From contig NW_006763308.1 in NCBI RefSeq assembly GCF_000218685.1, positions 618,824 through 682,823 on the forward strand: a stretch of 64,000 bases of DNA. The letters run 5' to 3'. This document shows, in pieces, positions 38,411 to 51,000 of the stretch (positions are counted from its first letter, which is position 1; each line of letters begins with the position of its first letter). A program made the position numbers and the translations under genes. The notes beneath the pieces are model-generated. The model did not search any database, was not told the DNA's origin, and saw only the letters and a list, made by a program, of their open reading frames with translations. Source of the stretch: Serpula lacrymans var. lacrymans S7.9. Its lineage: Eukaryota; Basidiomycota; Agaricomycetes; Boletales; Serpulaceae.

Positions 38411-39146
38411 AGGTTCAGACGGTTCAGATGGTTCAGACGGGGCGGTTCAGACGGTTCAGACAGGGCGGTTCAGACGGTTCAGACGGTTCGGACAGGCGGT
38501 TTAGACAGCGGAACGCTCTCCGAGGAGGTTCAGACGGTTCAGACAGGCGGTTCAGACAGGCAAGGTTCAGACCGTTCAGACAGTTCAGACCGCGGAACAC
38601 TCTCCGAGGAGGTTCAGACGGTTCAGACGGGCAAGGTTCAGACGGGCAAGGTTCAGACGGTTCAGACGGTTCAGACGGTTCAGACGGTTCAGACGGTTCA
38701 GACAGACGGTTCAGACGGTTCAGACGGGCAAGGTTCAGACGGTTCAGACAGTTCAGACAGTTCAGACAGGCAAGGTTCAGACGGGCGAGGTTCAGACGGT
38801 TCAGACGGTTCAGACGGACGGTTCAGACAAGCAAGGTTCAGATGGTTCAGATGGTTCAGACGGGCAAGGTTCAGACGGCCAAGGTTCAGACAGCGGAACG
38901 CTCTCCGAGGAGGCTCAGACGGTTCAGACAGTCGGTTTAAACTATTGAACCATCTCCCAGGAGGTTCAGACAATTCCATGGTTCAGACTGTGGAATCCTC
39001 TTTGAGGAGCCTCACAAGGCTCATGGCCAAGGTTTAGACGGTTCAACCAGTCGGTTCAAACTGTGGAACCCTCTCCAAGGAGGTTCGGATGGGTCAGAAA
39101 CACAAGGGTTCAGACCTTTAAGGGTGTTCAGGCGGTTCAGATGGCC
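38411..39146. repeat. 9-bp minisatellite, unit GGTTCAGAC
   Basis: Dozens of near-perfect GGTTCAGAC units. Variants (GGTTCAGAT, GGGCAAGGTTCAGAC, GGGCGGTTCAGAC) recur, and there is a higher-order block of the form GCGGAACGCTCTCCGAGGAG that appears several times. Because nine is a multiple of three, three frames stay open and produce artefactual ORFs of FRR, VQT or GSD repeats on plus and of SEP/LNR repeats on minus. The array carries five of the CTCC-NN-GGAG sites. Confidence 0.95.
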
Positions 39147-39407
39147 ATTTATTACTCCCATGTTTATTTGCCGTTCCTTTGTCATTTTGAGCATAACGTG
39201 CCATAGCAAATATGAACATGCATCTCCTCGGAGTTACCAATTGGTTTGACTTTACCGCTTATTCCTATTCCGGTGTTCAGCCGTTGGTTGTAATTTCAGG
39301 TTACGTTTTTTTACCTGTTCAGTCCAAAGATAAGGTACAGGCATCTATGTCAATGGCTATCGAGTTACAATGTATTTATAATTAAAGTCATGAAACCAGT
39401 ATCCCTA

Positions 39408-40629
39408 TCAAGTACTTAATTTTTTCTTTTGAATTTTACTTAAATCCCAAAGCGTCTCTGCCGCCACAAGAGACATCTCAGCGCACTTAACTCGTGTTGC
39501 GAGGAGTTCTTGGAGGTCCATTTTCTCTATCTCCTCCTTGGACGGTGGGGCCCATGAATCTAATAAAGGTTGAAGTACGCTATACATGGCATGCCCAGAA
39601 GAGCAACCTTACCTTCGGTCCACTGATGCTTTAATAGTGCTTTTCGAGTCTCCGAGGACCTCCAGTAGCAGCGCGCTTGTTTCCTTTGACATGGTATACA
39701 TGACGTTCCCCGCGGATTGTCGAATTCCTTCACACAGCACAGCGGCCCTTCTTTCTTCACATCGCTGAGGCATTCCGCACAGGGTATTACCTATATTGCA
39801 AAGTCAATTCACTCCAGTACGTTACACAAGTGACCACTCACATAAGGAATTGGTTTTGATTGCTTCTTCGGCGTGGTGGTGTCCTTGGAGGGGGTTTCCT
39901 TGGCCTTTCCTTTTCCCTTGGAGGGGGTTTCTGCCTCCGTCTTGCCTTTGTCCTTCAACGGACTTGGGACGTTCTGCGCGTACCTTTTTTTCGTGATCAC
40001 CACTTTCACTTGTCTATATCTCGGCTTGATCCTCTCCGGCTCCTTCTCCCTTTCCTTCCCCTTTGACGAGACTTTCCTGGCCGGGATCCGGATTTGAGGA
40101 GGACCCATTTTCGTCTGTTGCGTGTTTAGGTTAAATAAATTTTACCCGACAGCGAATTTTACTTGCCATTGGTGTTTGTGGTATTTGACCGGGACTCTGT
40201 CGTTGTAGTATTCTCGGTCAGCTTTAAAGGCACTCGTGGCAATTCGTCTTGACTTACCTGATATTTCGCCGTCGGAGGGACCTCTTGCTCCATGTCATCA
40301 TCCTCCTCTTCATCTATGGCGTCGTCCTCCTTTGTTTCCATTTCCCGGACATACTCGACCTTCTTCATAAAGGTCTTGTAGAGAGGCATCTCACGGACCT
40401 TTGGCATGAGAACCTCAGCTTTATCGAACTCCTGTGACAGCAAGCTCTACAAAGGAAGGTTAGTAAATAAATGCCCAGCGTGATTTTCCGCTCACCTCTT
40501 GTTGCCAAAACAGTGCTTTGCCTCGACATCGCTCGGCTTATTTTTTACTGCTTCCACGGTGGTGTCGAACGGGATCGACCTGATAGTTTTGACAATGTCA
40601 GAAAGTTGTTTTTGGAATGCGGAGTTCAT
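39408..40629 (-). CDS. Zn2Cys6-like cysteine-cluster protein with basic/acidic linker
   Basis: Reconstructed from five exons on the minus strand. MNSAFQKQLSDIVK (ATG 40627-40629) runs to NK, spliced to SLLSQEFDKAEVLMPKVREM. An acidic run (DEEEDDDMEQE) follows. A GTAAGTCAAG donor at about 40258 joins in phase to TKMGPPQIRIPARK. Then a long Lys-rich linker (SKGKGKAKETPSK) leads to the cysteine region PCAECLSD…LCC…SCIPCQRKQARCYW, and a helical tail (SWAPPSKEEIEKMDLQELL) ends at 39408. The C-x2-C…C-x2-C-x6-C-x-W pattern recurs in the genes at 43793 and 59726. The pattern resembles Zn2Cys6 DNA-binding clusters. The first exon could start further upstream. Confidence 0.6.
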
Positions 40630-40848
40630 GGTAGTTTTGTTGAAGTGACAGCGAGTAAACCCTTGTCCCGTGGAAGGCTTGTTTGTCGATCGGAATTGGC
40701 CGGCGGCTGTCAAACAGTATTCTTTCCTATCGATCAAATATCAAAAATGGTCTGCTGATAACAATTCTTCTATTTCTGGTCTCACGTGCCGCCTAAACTC
40801 CGGGGAGACTGTAAGCCTGGTCATCTGAGGATCATAACTAATTTATTT

Positions 40849-41402
40849 TTACTTTGAGAACACTTCTATATAACACGTGGTTCCAAATAAACCACTGTTG
40901 CGATGAACATATCGAAAATTAAATGAAACATCCTCTATGTAGTAAACAGCAATCAGACGAATGATTTGGCCTCCCAAATCATTGATGCTCCAGTTTGACA
41001 ATTTTTTTGATAATGCAACAATCCCAGCCAAGTCCTTTTCTGCAAAGGTTGGTCCTCGCTCCACGGAAGAAAAATCCCTTTTCAGTCTCCTAGCACAGCC
41101 AATGTTGACACCATGTTTTCCAAGGAGTTGTAGCTGGTACCCCAGCATTTGCCATGTAGCAAGTATTTTAGCGAACATCTCGACGCCGATTAAAGTCCGT
41201 TCCTCTCCGAGGAGTTTACATACAACATCGGGCACTCCTCAAACGTTTCGTATAACATTATGGTTGCATCCATGTGCTGAACCTTGTTCTCCTTGTAATA
41301 TTCGTACGCCTCGGAGCGCTCCATGTTCTTGCTCAATGTCCTAGTATAAGCTAACCTACATCTTGCTTTTTGACTATGGAACTCGACATGCCATGGGTTC
41401 AT
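40849..41402 (-). CDS. Hypothetical protein, possibly frameshifted
   Basis: Two overlapping minus-strand frames look coding and may be one gene. The first (ATG 41402 downward) contains ATIMLYETFEECP. The second continues from about 41236 as DVVCKLLGEERTLIGVEMF and runs 128 codons to the TGA or TAA at 40849. Inserting one base after EECP would fuse them. The region has two leucine-rich helical segments but no recognised domain. A CTCC-TC-GGAG site (read on this strand as CTC CTC GGA G) lies inside at 41205. No function is proposed. Confidence 0.4.
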
Positions 41403-42875
41403 GAGCGGTTAAAGTTCCATTCCATCTCGTTGTCCTCTTCCGTGCGGCGCGATAGATTTCCTATCCATACCGTGCCGGTAAGGTTGGGCGACTGAACACG
41501 AGTGTAATGACACCAGTATTGCGTGACCCGGAGATTACTGATCACACACACCACACACTGATTAAATTGTCACTCTTTCTACGCAGGCGCTTGTTCGCCG
41601 GTGAGGAGTTGAATTGATATAGTCATTGCCTGAATATTATCCCGGACATATACCGTTAGCTTGACATGTTACGATAACACAATTTCCGGACATCTCCTTT
41701 TATTTCATTCTCCGCTTTAACTCTATACCTTAATTGCCACGCGGCATCTCCCTTTCTCGCGCCGCGTTGCCTTTCTGTTATTTTTAGACTTAACTCTCTC
41801 ACACAGTGGAGCTGGCCATACGGGCTAGGCCCTATGACATCACCAGCCACTGCCTTCATCAACTGTATAGTACACATGTACAAACAAACCTGTAGTAGTA
41901 TATATATCCCAATAGATCCAGGAGACTCCTCAGCGAGTCCTCCTGTTGTATACCAACTAACTCACTGCAGCCCAAGGGGTACCCACTCCCCATCTTCCAT
42001 TACCTTTATAGTGTGTTCCTGTGTGCGCCAGAGTAACTAACTCTTGGTTGTTACATGACATCCCATGTCCCTTTCTTGTACAGATATCTTTCAGCGGTTC
42101 TCGTAACGTATTATTGTTTTGTTCATTTTTCAGACATTTCAACTTGTTCTAAAATCTCCATTCATCGGGCGAGTATATCATTTAACCCCACGATTTGGAA
42201 TGAGACATTTACTTATTCTGTAGTTTACATGGGACGGACGTGAGAAGCCTTATTGATCAACAGCATTTCCCTCGCTCTAATGTGGCCATCATAATTGGCT
42301 ATTATCTTCACCAGATCTCTCCTCTTTGCGTCCCACACAGAGTAGGCCTCTTCGCATTCCTTCGAAAGCGTTTCAATTTCCTCCCTGTTCCGACTTATTC
42401 TCTCTTTCTACTCTTCCAATTGTGAGTCCGAGGTTCCCTGGAATTGGGGAAAAGAAAGATCGCTTGGCAACGATAGTACCAAAGGACTCTGAGGAGCGCC
42501 TGGCGAGACAGTGAGATGACGCACGGAGGAACTCGAAGTCTCCCTTGCATTAGAGTGCGACGTTTCAAGGGGTGAGTAGAAATCTCGAGAAGAAGTCGCA
42601 AAGGATTACTTTTGAAGTCATGTACTTTCCGGATCTCATCTCTTGTAGGATTGTATATGTCTTACAAGCTCGTAAATACCCATTGATATACCTTTTGTTC
42701 GGAAATAGTATAACCGAGTCAATTCGTTTTCACACGAATACGCCCACCCTAAACCTTGTCGCTCCGGTTACGATTACAACTCGAGGTTGGTGAACTCCTC
42801 GCAGTTATGTAGAGAAGCAAAAGTACAATACAAAAACGAATCAAATTAGCAGTTTAGTCAATGAGTTACATGCAA
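41403..42875. other. 1.5-kb stretch without a recognised gene
   Basis: Only short ORFs are found on both strands; there are no splice-linked blocks and no exact CTCC-NN-GGAG. It may be UTR, decayed element sequence or promoter space. Confidence 0.4.
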
Positions 42876-43473
42876 TCATTTTTCTCTGTCCATGAGTCCA
42901 TAATACATCAAAACCGCCTCCGTCCTGAACTGTAGTATTGTCCATCTGTCATACTCTAATTCAGCCGCTCGGTTTTCACTGAAAACATAATGGTCTAGTT
43001 TATGTTCATTCAGGACCTCCCAAGCTTGTCGTAGTTGGTCTTCCTCGGAATGCTCCTCGGAGTCTTCTTCAATTGCGTTTGCCGGAATGTCTTCCTGGAG
43101 TGGAACGGGCATACGATCTATGTGATGTCGATGTCAGGAACACAGGTAAAAGCCTTTAGAGGGATACTAACCTTCCTGGCTCCTTTCTGCCCATCTCAAA
43201 GATTCTGAGATTGCGTTGATCACCCAAATTCCTTCGTTACACTGAACGCAGTTGCTTGCGGTCGCTTCTTCCTGCATGCCAACAGATGGGTTGGTAGTAG
43301 TGTCATCTTTTACATGGTCTACCCACCAGCAAGGAACGAAGTTTTTCTGTATATTCGATGAAGCTGACACCGCCCCTGTACTCATGCTCTTCAGGGACCA
43401 CATTATCTTTGTAGAGCTTCTCCAAGGCTTTACTGAACCTTTTGGCTTGGCGTTTGGCTTCTGTCAGTGTCAT
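42876..43473 (-). CDS. Hypothetical acidic element protein
   Basis: Three exons join on the minus strand. MTLTEAKRQAKRFSKALEKL (ATG 43471-43473) runs to EKLRSLL. An intron ends at CATGCAG, giving EEATASNCVQCNEGIWVI and ESLRWAERSQEG. A second intron leads to PVPLQEDIPANAIEEDSEEH and a C-terminal helix ending GLMDREK at TAA 42876. Junctions are GT-AG and in phase. A single C-x2-C pair occurs, which is too little for a metal site alone. The CTCC-TC-GGAG at 43053 falls in the acidic SEEHSEED part (TCC GAG GAG codons). The family is not recognised. Position between two Zn2Cys6-like genes suggests it belongs to the same element. Confidence 0.52.
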
Positions 43474-43792
43474 TAGTTGGAGTTAGAGTCCAAATCATCA
43501 TTGACCACTTTGTGGAATCCGTTGTGTAATCACGTGGCCGCCACAGCATGGGAACGTTCGAGTAGCCACCATGAACTGTCATTCCTCTCTGACTGAGTAG
43601 TTATCTATTGTTTCGCCATGCCTGATACGTCCACCTACTTGAATTGCCTCAGCGAGTTTGTCGGTAGTAGCCAGGGTGAAATCCGATCCGAGCAACATTG
43701 ACATTTTGAAGGATTTCGGGAAGCAGCAGGCAAGTCATATCTGACCGCCATATTTCATAGTCGACGACAGGTTGATATGTAGCATTATGGTC

Positions 43793-44430
43793 TAACGCTT
43801 TATGACCATCTGCAAGACGTTCCGGGGATACACGGCTCCCCGGAGCACACAAAATTTTTGGCTCAAATAGTGGACGTCATCAATGTCTTATCGGCATCAG
43901 GCATGCAATATGCCTACGACGTCTCCGCGGACAAAATCGCTATTCCAGGCAGCAGCTTAGGCCGTGCTATGGTAAGTGAATCGCTCAATGAAATTGTTGT
44001 CATGATAATGATGGATATCTAGGATCCGGAAACCAATGGTGAGGAGTCCGAGGCGGAGGACGACGACGACGATATTTTATTTGTTCTAATGGTGTGTATT
44101 GACGTTGCTCCAAGGAGTGAGCATTGCACGATGACATGTTTGTAGGTAGAGCCATGTCGGCGATGCACATCTTTGCGCAAGACCTGCAAGTTTCTGGTCT
44201 CCACGGAGTCGGCCTTTTGTCACACAAAGATGTGCTATTTTTGCAGTCGGGCTGGCAAACACTGCATATGGGATGGGGAGGCTCGAGCATATGGATCTAG
44301 GAACATTTAAGGTCAAACATCCTCGGACCTCGACTCTGCAATCACAAAATATGAGCTCAAACAACTTGCGATATTGCAGTCGTTGTCAGATCTAAATGAA
44401 CGCTTGGAAGCTATGCAGCGTAACCAGTAG
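43793..44430 (+). pseudogene. Zn2Cys6-like cysteine-cluster protein, interrupted by a stop
   Basis: Exons seen: from about 43793 (LTLYDHLQDVPGIHG, then FLAQIVDVINVLSASG) to 43971, a middle exon beginning at 44023 that is very acidic (ESEAEDDDDD), and a third from 44146. The third carries PCRRCTSLRKTCKF and CYFCSRAGKHCIW, an almost textbook Cx2Cx6C–linker–Cx2Cx6C array like fungal Zn2Cys6 DNA-binding domains. In frame after RAYGSRNI there is a TAA at 44308-44310. The same frame continues with a coiled coil (SDLDSAITKYELKQLAIL … LNERLEAMQRNQ) to TAG 44428-44430, as in dimerising Zn2Cys6 factors. The 5' end is unresolved: an ATG at 43618 starts a frame that closes before joining. It may be a decayed gene or be rescued by splicing I cannot see. 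Confidence 0.55.
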
Positions 44431-45097
44431 CTACCAATCCTTCCATTGTAATCAAGTGTAGTAATTCAGTTTAGTGTTACTCATCCAGGGATGGCGGGCT
44501 TCGTTTTAAAATTGAAAGTTGTTTTTTTAGTACAGCGCTCGTAACAGACTTTAGCATCGTTCCGTTGACCCTGCAAGATCTTTTGCACACAGCGATCCGC
44601 AACTCGTGATCCGCTTCCCTTAATCCACAATCGGGCGATCCGTTCTCACGGCACCGAACCCAACAATGTAGCACGGAACCCAATGCGTCTACGATAGACC
44701 TTACTTTCTTGTTTTTGTTTGACTGATAGTTGGTACGCGTTTGCAGTAACATCTTGTATCATATGGGATGCTACCTGAAAGTAGGACTCGTTTCGACTCC
44801 ACGGACATGATGATGCACTGTTTACAGTACTCTGGATTCTCGGTCATCTGAAACCGTTCCGCTTTTCTCGCAAGAATGGAAACGAAATTATTTGCATGAT
44901 CACTACATTCATTTTTCATTTTTCCCCAAGAAATAGGTAATGGTGCTCGGCGCGGCCGAAATACCGAGCAGCACTTTGCGATCAGTAAAACATTACAGCG
45001 TTGTTTTTTTTCAAGTATAAATACCGTCTCTGACCGTTCAACGTTTTTCTTCAACTTTTCAAAGTTAAACCTCATTACATACCATATACTTTTTAAC
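44431..45097. other. Upstream region of the helicase gene
   Basis: Spacer with no supported gene; a 193-codon minus-strand ORF overlapping the helicase start is a shadow. It contains the TATA-like box listed separately. Confidence 0.5.
45016..45023 (+). promoter_or_regulatory. TATA-like box of the OrsD-RecQ helicase gene
   Basis: TATAAATA 75-82 bp before the ATG at 45098, a sensible distance for a short 5' leader. Inferred from sequence and position only. Confidence 0.5.
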
Positions 45098-48000
45098 ATG
45101 CCTCTAACACCAGATGTTTCTATCTGCCCCAAATGCGAGGGCAAAAACAGTCGTGACCACCAGTGGGATCGACATAGCAAAACCGCATTGATTGAATGTT
45201 CCTTCGGAATTTTCAAGATTGAGCGTACGTTTGACACCCTCATGTGTCCCATCCGAGGGTGCAACGAGGAGAGGGAGCGCATCAGGACAATGCGAAAGCA
45301 TCTGTCGGTCGCCCATGGAGCTTTGACCGATAATTCTGACCACTCGCCCGCTGGTATGTCTTTTTTCTTATTGTTCGGAGCCTTCTCTTGACAAGCTTCA
45401 AAGTTGTAGCTCTGCGCGCAGACGACACTCGTACTTCCGTTGTTGGGACCGTTTTACGACAGGGGAAAGTTGTCAAGAAAGGTAAGGCAGTAGGCGTGAT
45501 GGGCACGTATGCGCGATCTCACTGTTGACCTAGGTTTAGCAGTAGGACAAAGCGTTGCAGATGAGTCGGAAGACGTTGCTGCAGAAGGTATGTCACACCT
45601 CCTTTGTGCGTTACACAACAAAAGGGCTAAGTGACTTGCATTCAGAACAAAACTTGGAGCTCGTCAACTCTGACGACGAAAAATCCATCCTCGGAGATCC
45701 TGAGTATCACTCTAGTGCGAATTTCTTCGAAGACACCATTAAAAGTAAGTTAGGGAGTTGCTACTTTGTATCGCAGTCCATAACATACTTCATAGAACTA
45801 GAGCATAGGAAGCGTGCAAAAGTCGCACAAGGTCCACAAAACGCCTCCGAGGAGTTGGACGATGAGGTCTCTCAGTTGCTTACGGAGGCTCAGGCAATTC
45901 CTGATCCAGACACCAACGGTGTGTATCTCTACCATCGTTTTATCTTCCTTGAAACGAGCTTAGAAATATCGGAATGTTTCCTTTTCATAGAGCAAGGCCA
46001 CTTGATCTTCGTACCTGGCCTTTCTTATCTGGTCTCTAACAACCTGCTGAGGTCGTGTGGCCTCAGGTACCATGTAGGTTTGAGAATACTAATATGCTTA
46101 GATTGCAAGTTTGGCGTCTTGGCAAAGGACGCTCACTCGCACCTTAGCTACAGTCATCACCTCGAGGTAGACAAGGATAACATCTTGGAGGCATTACGCC
46201 CGCTGCAGCCTATCGACGACGCCCACGACATGCCCTTCATCGCTCCTAACGGTCCTCCTCTGGAAATCATTCCAGTGGTGGACGGCTATCAGTGCACTCT
46301 GCAGTGCACCTTTTGCTCCTTTAAAAAGGGTACCTGTGAAAGGCACGTCTACCATCATCCGAGGGAGCAGAGGAACTCAGGGATCGACAACTTGAGAAAC
46401 GCTCGGGTTCAGACGGTGTTCCAAGGCAGGAACCGCAAATATTTTGCAATCAACGAGGCGCTTGCATCGCCTTTGTCCGAGGAGTTGCCCTTGGAAGAGA
46501 TACTTCGTAATTACGAGTCTATCTTCAATATGGTCGGGCCTTCGTCTCCGAATACGCTGAGGGAGGTCCCTCCTCTTTTGCAAATCACCCAGTGGCATGT
46601 ATTACTGCGGGAATACGTGGAAGATGAAGAGAAGCGCAAACAGCTTATGACCATCATGGGCCTGGAAGAACCCGAATGCCAGTTTGCTTACACGCACATG
46701 CGCAAGGCCAGCATCAAGTACTTGAACGAAGCCGCGAATAGGGTCAGGCAAGGTGGTCTAGGCATCCGTTGCCTAATAAAGCACGGCCCAAATGTGTAAG
46801 CCATTTCCTTTCATCGTCATAAGTCCAGTTTCCTCACCCTTGTTCGCACAGATCGTCTACGAACACAGACCACTTCCATACTCTTCTCACTGATTCCAGT
46901 GTCGACACGTACACCGAGGTGTTGGCTTCATACATCACATTTCTTTTCAGGACGTATACTGGATTCGGTGACCAAGCTATTGCCCTTCCTACCAATCCCC
47001 AGCAAGAGGACATGATTTCGGAATTCATACATTCACTCAAAAATCAGGCCGAAGAAGTTCCATTTCCACATGATATACTATTCAGCATGATGGGTCCCAA
47101 CGACTCCGCAGAGGAAGGTGACACATTCCAGTGTCCGCTGCTCAGGTATATTGCCTTGGGATCTCTGAAGGCAGACGGCACATTCATAGAGGCAGAGTGG
47201 TTAACAGGCAAGTTGGCCAAATGGAAGTATATCATTAAATGCTGCGTGGTGATGCAGTCCGATCTGCACAAAGAGGAATCTACGTTCCGCAGGTAAGTCT
47301 GTTGTTTCTCGCTTTTTGCAAAACTACTCTAATCCCCGATAACGATCCAGGGAGATATTGGCTAACTACGACACCCACTTGAGCATCGGAAGCGGGTGTC
47401 CCTTCAATTTCATATCGGAACTCCAGTCGGCGGCTTCTTCAATCGCCAAATTGACTGTACACATTCCCCAAGTGTTTTGGGACGAACAATTTACCAAGCT
47501 ATCGATCTCCGGGGAGGTCCTGTACATGTCGAAATTACGCTCCGGGTTGCAGGAAATGATGCAAACCGCATCCTACATTATGAAGGAGCTTACCGAAGGG
47601 GTGAAGTATCTCACCCGCCTCCCAGAGGACGTCAAGGACAACTTTGCAAACAAGGATTATGGCTTCTTGTGGTTGTCCGGAGGTCCCTTTACGGACCGCC
47701 CTCAACCCCTTGTGACTGACGTGCTGCAAAGCACAAAGTGGAACCTTTGCAGGAAGGACAACGCCGGCCGAATTTGTTGGAATATACCCACCGCTTGCTC
47801 CATCCTATCAAAATGTGCCATGCTAAATGAGGTATTGTCTGTCCTTAATCACATAGTACCCTCTCAGCCTTGCAGAGGCACAGAATGGGTAGATATGAAG
47901 ATACGGAATTCGATGAGGACACAAAATCATTACAATTTGATGTCGAGCATGTACTGGATTGTCCGGTACACGAAGATAACCAGCATTCTAGGTCACAACA

Positions 48001-51000
48001 ATTACATTCCATTGTTATGTCCGAGTACCCTGAGGGATCTCAATATGGAGTATTTCGTGGTCGTTCGCCCCTTGGAGGTGTTCCTGACTTCCTTGGTTTA
48101 CGGCGAGTCGGCGGTCAGGTTGTTCCAAGAATATGCTTGGGTTCAGATGGGCAAGCGGGTCTCCTCGGAGCAATTCTCGGTATACCTGAGCACCCACATA
48201 AGGGTCTTCTGCGACGCATCGTTATTGGTTAATAACTGGCGAAATTGCGCGGTGTCTATAATGAGGCAATTCATAGAGCCTCACTACTACATGGGGGGCG
48301 ACAGGATAGGCGATCTGGCGTCTGGCCACGGTACTTACATGTCCAGGAATCGGTACGGTTTAGAACCGAACGGTATTCCTCAGTTGACGACAGATGCCAT
48401 GCACGAGTTTGCCAAATTAGACCGTCAATGGCACGACATATTGGGTTTCGGTGTTAATCCTCCCCCAATCGCCATCGTCTTTCTTCCGCGCAACGGGGGA
48501 AACTCACAAAACACGAAGGACGACCTGTTGGGCAAGGACTGGTGCCAGAAGTTTGCTCAAGCGTTGACACAGAGAGTGGTCGAAGACCTGAGGGCCACAA
48601 GACAGAAAGACATCACCAAAGGCGCTGCCTTGGCGCTGGGTCAAGCCATTTGCAGCAAGTTTGACGTCAGCTCATTCTCGTCGGATTGCAGTATCGAGGA
48701 CGTCTTGAACGCGATTTATGAACGCGGTCATAAAGAGAGACTGAAGGACATGAAGCAAGCGGTGGAGCTTGCTCTCTCGAAAAGAAAGAGAGGCGTGGAA
48801 GAGGACGAGGACGAGGAAGCAAACGGGCCTAAGAAGAAGAGCCGCTCCGAGGACAGCAATTCCAATGACAGCGAAGTAGTAGTCGTCGACGCCGTCGTTG
48901 AAGATGCTCTCCCTCCTTCCTCCATTCTACCTCCTTCCAGTCTCCCTCCACCACGTTCTCTTGCGCCCGTACTGGAACGGTCTCAGTCGGCCATGGAACC
49001 ATCGTTCGCTCCGAGGAGAGCTGAACTTGTCTCTGGCAAGAAGAAAAGGTACGAACAACATTTGTCGAAGTCATGCACAGTTGCTTATTCGCGATATAGC
49101 ATTGTCCAAGACGTTCCCTCGGACGTCAATCGTTTGTTCGATTCTGACGTTGAGGTCGTAGAAGGACTCCCTTCCACCCCTTCCGTCGATCGCACTCCCG
49201 GACGTTCCAGGCAAGTATATATCATTATATTGTTATTCTTTTCTAACCAGCTATATTGATCCACTGTACTCGCAGGAAAGTGCCAGACGTCGCGTCCGAA
49301 TGTGACATAATCCATTCGGATGATGATTTATCTGGAGATTCGCTGTTTGGTGGCCTTGATTCGGAGGAAGAAGACAACAGTCATCTTACCTCCAGTCCAT
49401 CTTCTTCCACCGACTTTGCTACCAAACAGGTGTTACAAGTACTCCGGTTGTTACACGGTCCTGACGCACGTCCGAGGAGCAACGGCCAAGCGGAATTGAT
49501 TCACCATGCTCTGGCTAATCAGAGGGACCTATTCGTTCGTCTCAAGTGTGGAGCAGGCAAAGCGTCAACTTGGCTTGCTTGTGGAAAAGTGGAGCTTGAC
49601 AAGGTCACCGCCGTCGTCATTCCCTATAGGAGCCTTCTTGGTCAGCACATGGAAGAAGCCAATCGCATGAGGGTGAAAAGCGCGAGATGGACGCAGAGCG
49701 AATGGGAAAAGCGGCCAGAACAATATCAGGACGATGACATTCATTTGTTGTTTTTGCCCATGGAGGCTCTCAAGACGTCTCACTTTCATATGTAAGCGCT
49801 TTCACCTCTCGCCGCCGACCCTCATAATTGACTCATTTGCGCTGCAATTAGCTTCCGTCGTGAGAGCAAAGTCGGACGGCGAGTCCGCAGACTCATCCTA
49901 GACGAGTACCACGAGTACTTCGTCAATGAGGAGCTACGGCAGCCGGACCCTGTCTTCTTGCAAGTGCAACAATTTGAATTCCAGAAGATTGCTATGACGG
50001 CTACCGCCCCTCCCCGCCTCGAGACTAGGTGGAAGAGAGTATTGGGGTGGGGTCAGCACATATACACCATCTCCGAGGAGACGGACAGGCTCGATATCAG
50101 ACACAGCATAGTACAATTCCCAGGTGGCAACACATTGGGTAAATGGCGTATGAGGGCGGTCGGTCGGCTCATCAAACATCTCGAAGGCACCTTAGCCCCA
50201 GGCGAGGCTATACTGGTCTATACCATGTCCTGCGATGAAGCGGACAAACTCGGAGAACAGTTCCAAATGGCAAGACACCACAACAAGCTCCCCGCTTCCA
50301 GTCCCAACTCCAAGTCCGAGTTCCTGTGTATGTGGATGGAAGGACACTACAAGACCATGGTTGCGACTTGTGGGCTAACCGCAGGCATGAACCACATGAG
50401 GGTAAGATATATTTTCTTTGTGGAACAATGCTACTCCTTTGTGTATTACGGTCAAGGTAGCGGCAGAGGCTACCGTAGTGGAGGGATCGCAGACTTTGTC
50501 GTGATTGCCCTGAACACGAGGGTGATGAAAAAGACGCCCAAAATCGACCATGGTTGTCTCGGCCAATGGAAACGCTATAGGGTCAACAAAATGACATGTC
50601 ATTGCAGCATCTTGAGAGAATGCATGGACAATGACAGCGCCACCTGTCTCGATATCCCTGGAGCGGTCAAGTGCAATATATGCGAAGGTTCCAACCCTTT
50701 GCAAGAATTGGCTGTACGTGCCTGGAACGACGACTTGCCTGTGCCTGTACCAGTCCCTGTATCCACGGAATCGTCCTCCGAGGAGGTTATTCAACCCAAT
50801 CCAATCAACGATGATCCTCCCTCTCCAGCACCGTTTCCTTCCTCCTCATCCTCTAAGCAGTCCAATAGAAATTCTTCGGACAAATTGGACAAATGGACAA
50901 GGAAGCAGCTTGAAGGAATGGACTGGGATCAAGCGGAAGCCGAGTTGGTGGCGATCGAGAAGAGTGCGCAGAAGACGACGACCACTAGCTTTGTTCTACC

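Noticed and set aside
38428..38940. 170-codon ORF of FRR/RFRQ repeats, and an antisense 93-codon one
   Set aside because: They exist only because the 9-bp repeat keeps all frames open; no start context, splice or family supports them.
38411..39146. CRISPR-like array
   Set aside because: Contiguous 9-bp units without unique spacers, in a eukaryotic genome; it is a minisatellite.
44701..45282. 193-codon minus-strand ORF upstream of the helicase
   Set aside because: Overlaps the first helicase exon antisense and the promoter; composition is that of a shadow frame.
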